From NCBI GenBank assembly GCA_026645575.1, contig JAPKMW010000054.1, forward strand, positions 8,396 to 72,395: DNA of 64,000 nt. The letters run 5' to 3'. Under the pieces are notes generated by a model that was given only the letters and a program-made list of their open reading frames with translations, was not told the origin of the DNA and made no database searches. The translations under genes and the position numbers were made by a program. Positions 60,202 to 64,000 of this stretch are shown here, in pieces (within the stretch, counting starts at the first letter, position 1; the number at the start of each line of letters is the position of its first letter). The stretch comes from Caldilineaceae bacterium (lineage in GTDB: Bacteria > Chloroflexota > Anaerolineae > Caldilineales > Caldilineaceae).

Positions 60202-63200
60202 ATGCGTTATCTCTTGAAACCCCAGTTCTTTATTATATCAGTCATTGCGATTATCTTACTTGGCCTTGGCACATGGGCCTTACAGTCAATCCCTAACCCC
60301 TTTCTGAATCCACAAACGCTGCCTGACCGCACCCAAGCGTCAACCGCGGCCATTATCACCGAACGGGGTAGAATTCGGATTGGTGTGCGGCAAGATGTTC
60401 GACCCTTCGGTTTTCTCGACGAAACTGGTCAGTTGACTGGCTTCGACATTGACTTGGCGCATGAATTTGCCAAGCGTTGGCTGGGGGATGCCAAGGCGAT
60501 TGAATTAATTCCTGTCTCCGCCGCGGATCGGATTCCCCGTCTGACGGCCGGCGACGTGGATCTGCTGATCGCAGCCATGCCGCATAAACGCGAGCGGGAT
60601 GCCCTCATCGATTTTAGCGATCCTTATTTTGTCGATGGACAGACACTCTTGGTACGCGCCGATAGCGCCATTACCACGATAGCCGATCTACAAGATAAAG
60701 CTGTCGCTGCGCTGCAAGATGCACCAACCATTGCGACCTTAGAACAGTTGGTCGGCGGTCAATCAGTCGCGATCAAGATCGTCACCTTTCCGGCCTATCC
60801 GGAAGCCCTGACGGCGCTCCAAAGCGGCGACGTTGACGCCTTAACTGCGGATGCTGTCACCCTGGACCAATTTGCCCAGAATGTCACGAATCTGCGGCTG
60901 CTGGGGCAACGGCTTACCCAAGAGTATTATGGCATTGGGCTACCCCAAGGTGATTCAAAGTTGCGCGCCATGGTCAATTTTACCCTACAAGACATGAAGG
61001 CCGACGGCACCTATGACAACCTCTACCGCCACTGGTTCCCCAATGATGAGCCATTAGCCATCGAAATTGCGCCCGGCCAGTGGCCTTATCAACAGATCAA
61101 CCAATTACCAACAGAACCGGTACAGATCAAACCATCGCATATGGAAACAGTGCTGCAACGCGGTCGTTTACTTGCGGCTGTCCATCAGGATTTCTGGCCC
61201 TTTAGCAGCCTAGACAGCACCGGCAACCGCGTCGGCTTTGACCTGGATCTCGTGCGTGAGTTTGCCCGCCGCTGGCTTGGCGATGAAAACGCTGTTGAGT
61301 TTGTTGTTGACGAACCGGCCAAGCAGATTCAGCGGCTGGTTAGCGGCGAAGTCGATCTGATCGCCGCCGCCTTGGTCGAACAGCGGGAATGGGCGGAACA
61401 GATCGACTTTAGCCAAACCTATATCGGCGCGCCGGTCGTCTCCTTGCCGCTGACCATTGGCCTGCCACAGCGTGATCCGGCATACCGCGAGCTGGTGAAC
61501 ATCACGTTGCAAGAAATGAAGGCTGATGGCAGCTACGATACCATCTACCATAAATGGTTTGGCCCCGAAGCAGCCCATTATCCGCTAGTCGTTTTACCAG
61601 GTGATGCCGGCTATCTACTCTCCACCCTGAACAATAGCACCCTGACGCCACGCATCAAAGCGGTGAGCGAATCAGCCATTGCCCGCATTCGACAACGGGA
61701 GAATGTCTTGCGTGTCGGCATAACTGCCGACCTGCCCCCCTTTGGCGTGCGTAACCAGAATGGCCAATTTACCGGGTTTGACGTTGATCTCATCAACGCA
61801 CTGGCTGAGGATTGGGCAGTACGGGTTGAATATGTACCGGTAACGTCCGGCGACCGCATTGCCAAATTATTAAGCGGAGACATTGATTTATTAGCCGGGG
61901 GTCTCCAACGCAACAAGACGCAAGAAGCAGAAATTGACTTTAGCCAAACCTACTTTGTCGGTGGAGCAAGCCTGTTGGTGGCGCGCAACAGTGATGTGCA
62001 GGGCATTACGCAACTACAAAATCGCACAGTCGCCATTGTTGAGAATAGCAGCGCTAGTGAACAATTACAGGCATTAGCGGAAGCGAATGGCATTACCCTG
62101 GCGATCAGCGGTTATTCGTCGTTGGAGGACGCCTTGGCGGGGCTTAGAAACGGCGCCGTGGCCGGCATCTTAGGGGATGTTGTCCTCTTCAGCCAGATCA
62201 ACCGCGATGAATTTGCCACACTAGACAACCTATTCAATGCCATGCCCTATGGCTTCGGCCTGCCGTCCGGCGATTCCTATTTCAATAATTTGGTCAATAT
62301 GACCTTGCAAAAGCTCAAGAGCAGCGGCGCCTATGATCAAATTTACCGCAAGTGGTTTGGCGCCGGCGCAACCCCCTATGCCATTGAGGTGCTGCCGGGA
62401 CAATGGCCCTATCGTTTTGGCGAGTCGCCAACAAGGTTGGATCTCCCCGTTCGTTCCAAAGTGGAACAGATTCAAAATCGTGGACAGATCGTGGCCGGCG
62501 TCTTTTACGACTATGCACCTTTTGGCTTCCTAGATGCCAATACGCAACTGCAAGGCTTTGATATTGCCATTGCGCGCGAACTGGCGACTCGCTGGCTTGG
62601 TGATGCCAACGCCATTGAATTTGTCCCCATCACCTTTGCCGATGGGCCGCAAAAATTGGCCGCCGGCGAAATCGATCTGATCGCTGCTGCCCTCCCCCAC
62701 CTGCAAGATCGGGAGGAAGCCATTGATTATAGTCAGACCTACTATGTTGGCGAGTATGCCTTATTGGTACGCAATGATGGGCAGATTACAACAGCGGCGG
62801 CGCTTAATAACAAAGTTGTTGCCGTCCTCCAAGGCTCGCCGGTCGTTGAAAGTATCCAGCAACTGGCCAATCAACAAAATCTGAGTGTTAGCATTTTGCC
62901 CTCGAATGAATTAGCCCCAGCATTTAAAGCGTTAAAGGATGGCAAAGCCGATGCCCTGGCTGCAACCCGTGTGGTCTTAGAACGCTTAGCCGCCCAGGAA
63001 CCATCGTTGACGCTCCTTGCCGGTCTCTTTCCCAGCCAGCCTTATGGCCTGGGCATCCCCAATTATGATGGCCGTTTCCAGGATCTCGTCAACTTTACCT
63101 TGCAAGAAATGGCGGCGGACGGCGCCTATGAACACATCTATCGCCAGTGGTTTCCCACCGGCGCAGCCGTCGCCATTGAACGTTGGCCCGGCGCAACTTA

Positions 63201-63915
63201 CCTGGGGCTGGATATGATCCCGATGACACGCGTGCCGGCTGGTGAATTTGTGCGCGGCTATGCCGACGGTTTCCCCGATGAACGCTTGGAACAGCGCTTG
63301 TCCCTAGACGAATTTTACATTGACCGCTATGAAGTAACGAACCGCCAATATGCCGAATGTGTGCAGGCCGGTCGTTGCGCCTTGCCCCGCTTACCGCGGT
63401 CGGTAAATTTTGCCAACTACTATGCCTCTTCTGAATTTGGCAACTATCCGGTGATTTGGGTCACCTGGAACGATGCCGTTGACTACTGTTCGTTCCGTGG
63501 TAAGCGGCTACCCACGGAAGCCGAGTGGGAAAAGGCGGCGCGCGGCGCGCAAGGCAATCTCTATCCTTGGGGGAATGATGCGCCAATCAACCAGGCCAAC
63601 TTTAACTATGCCGCCCAGGATGTCGCCCCCGTCGGCGCCTTTGCCGGTGATGTCAGCAGCTTTGGCGCCTATGACCTGGCCGGCAACGTGCGCGAATGGG
63701 TGAGCGATTGGTATCAGTGGGACTACTACGCCATTGCCCCCCAAAGTAATCCCACCGGGCCAGGCGTTGGCGTCACCAAAGTCTTACGGGGCGGCAGTTG
63801 GAATGACATCGACATTTATATCCGCGCCACTTCGCGCAAAAACTTCCTGCCCGAAAGCTTTGATTCCAATCTGGGCTTCCGCTGTGCCAGTGCGACCTTC
63901 CCGCCGTCAAAATAA
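60202..63915 (+). CDS. Four tandem family-3 solute-binding domains fused to an FGE-sulfatase domain
   Basis: The 1237-aa protein has an N-terminal hydrophobic segment (FFIISVIAIILLGLGTWAL). Family-3 (amino-acid type) binding domains start at RIRIGVRQDVRPFGFLDETG, GRLLAAVHQDFWPFSSLDST, NVLRVGITADLPPFGVRNQN and GQIVAGVFYDYAPFGFLDAN. Domains 1, 3 and 4 are about 230 aa and each ends YDxxYRxWF. Domain 2 is about 150 aa and lacks the second-lobe core, jumping from FSQTYIGAPVVS to LTIGLPQRDP. The last 230 residues are an FGE-sulfatase domain (MTRVPAGEFVRGYADGFPDE, RYEVTNRQYAECVQAGRC, GNVREWVSDWYQW, KVLRGGSWNDID). It would face outward, perhaps as a multi-ligand receptor. GAGGAG precedes the ATG. 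Confidence 0.87.
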   Translation: MRYLLKPQFFIISVIAIILLGLGTWALQSIPNPFLNPQTLPDRTQASTAAIITERGRIRIGVRQDVRPFGFLDETGQLTGFDIDLAHEFAKRWLGDAKAIELIPVSAADRIPRLTAGDVDLLIAAMPHKRERDALIDFSDPYFVDGQTLLVRADSAITTIADLQDKAVAALQDAPTIATLEQLVGGQSVAIKIVTFPAYPEALTALQSGDVDALTADAVTLDQFAQNVTNLRLLGQRLTQEYYGIGLPQGDSKLRAMVNFTLQDMKADGTYDNLYRHWFPNDEPLAIEIAPGQWPYQQINQLPTEPVQIKPSHMETVLQRGRLLAAVHQDFWPFSSLDSTGNRVGFDLDLVREFARRWLGDENAVEFVVDEPAKQIQRLVSGEVDLIAAALVEQREWAEQIDFSQTYIGAPVVSLPLTIGLPQRDPAYRELVNITLQEMKADGSYDTIYHKWFGPEAAHYPLVVLPGDAGYLLSTLNNSTLTPRIKAVSESAIARIRQRENVLRVGITADLPPFGVRNQNGQFTGFDVDLINALAEDWAVRVEYVPVTSGDRIAKLLSGDIDLLAGGLQRNKTQEAEIDFSQTYFVGGASLLVARNSDVQGITQLQNRTVAIVENSSASEQLQALAEANGITLAISGYSSLEDALAGLRNGAVAGILGDVVLFSQINRDEFATLDNLFNAMPYGFGLPSGDSYFNNLVNMTLQKLKSSGAYDQIYRKWFGAGATPYAIEVLPGQWPYRFGESPTRLDLPVRSKVEQIQNRGQIVAGVFYDYAPFGFLDANTQLQGFDIAIARELATRWLGDANAIEFVPITFADGPQKLAAGEIDLIAAALPHLQDREEAIDYSQTYYVGEYALLVRNDGQITTAAALNNKVVAVLQGSPVVESIQQLANQQNLSVSILPSNELAPAFKALKDGKADALAATRVVLERLAAQEPSLTLLAGLFPSQPYGLGIPNYDGRFQDLVNFTLQEMAADGAYEHIYRQWFPTGAAVAIERWPGATYLGLDMIPMTRVPAGEFVRGYADGFPDERLEQRLSLDEFYIDRYEVTNRQYAECVQAGRCALPRLPRSVNFANYYASSEFGNYPVIWVTWNDAVDYCSFRGKRLPTEAEWEKAARGAQGNLYPWGNDAPINQANFNYAAQDVAPVGAFAGDVSSFGAYDLAGNVREWVSDWYQWDYYAIAPQSNPTGPGVGVTKVLRGGSWNDIDIYIRATSRKNFLPESFDSNLGFRCASATFPPSK

Positions 63916-63961
63916 AATCAGAGATAGAGAGATTATATATAGGCTCAAATGACCTCGAGGT

Positions 63962-63970
63962 TGATACAAT
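63962..63970 (+). promoter_or_regulatory. Possible extended -10 promoter at the right edge
   Basis: TGATACAAT (TGN-TACAAT) on the plus strand near the window end, similar to the element at 35210-35218. AAGGA at the very end may be a ribosome-binding site for a gene beyond the window. Confidence 0.35.
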
Positions 63971-64000
63971 AAGCAAAAAAAGCAAAGGATCAACCAAGGA

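Noticed and set aside
63770..63900. C-terminal FGE segment (KVLRGGSWND...) as a second DGR variable repeat
   Set aside because: The protein motif is shared with the DGR target, but the DNA does not align with the template repeat and shows no adenine-restricted pattern.

Overview
The window looks like a chromosomal segment of a member of the Chloroflexota, probably an Anaerolineae/Caldilineales-type bacterium. This is an inference from gene content: a DUF5678/retropepsin pair, DUF4058, DUF6941, the prkA-yhbH-spoVR set, many proteins with fused solute-binding or FGE-type domains, and many long intergenic palindromes. No rRNA or tRNA gene was seen.

Layout. 0-6 kb: start of a class-V aminotransferase, an SF1 helicase-like ATPase, a frameshifted retropepsin with its DUF5678 partner, and an ECF sigma / anti-sigma / bactofilin-like membrane protein operon. 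6-20 kb: a radical-SAM HhH DNA-repair-type gene with a clean sigma-70 promoter that overlaps a LexA-like palindrome, dtd, two orphan solute-binding proteins, an SDR, a T-box leader followed by valS, a 2H phosphoesterase, DUF6941, a TrmH-like methyltransferase, a PYROXD2-like oxidoreductase and a TIM-barrel isomerase. 20-26.5 kb: a small DUF5647 pair, then a complete diversity-generating retroelement (DGR) on the minus strand: a 1047-aa NACHT + FGE/C-type-lectin-fold target, a reverse transcriptase, Avd and a template repeat. 27-36 kb: a SNF2 helicase, DUF4058, tgt, GNAT, smpB and two S41 proteases. 35-39.5 kb: a nucleotidyltransferase and a GHMP-kinase/uridylyltransferase fusion. 39.6-45.6 kb: the prkA-yhbH-spoVR operon, with a 401-residue LAGLIDADG intein in SpoVR. 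46-64 kb: cell-surface genes, namely a VIT-VWA protein, a glycosyltransferase/beta-propeller fusion, a protein with four OpuAC-type binding domains plus SH3, a membrane-anchored binding-like protein, a di-heme peroxidase, a cupredoxin, and a protein with four family-3 binding domains plus an FGE domain.

The strongest discovery is the DGR. The template repeat (21676-21799) and variable repeat (23421-23544) align over 124 bp without gaps. All 17 differences fall on the 31 template adenines of the coding strand, and none of the 93 other positions differ, which is the signature of adenine-specific mutagenic retrohoming. The diversified residues are in the C-terminal FGE fold of a STAND/NACHT NTPase, so the system would diversify a putative intracellular or membrane-linked sensor. 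The intein and the multi-binding-domain surface proteins are the next most unusual items.

Intergenic DNA is dominated by palindromes with 15-29-bp arms. Several share cores (GTCACGGACCGGCTA; GTCCCGTAGGGAC; AGTCC-rich words), pointing to dispersed repeat families rather than gene-specific terminators.
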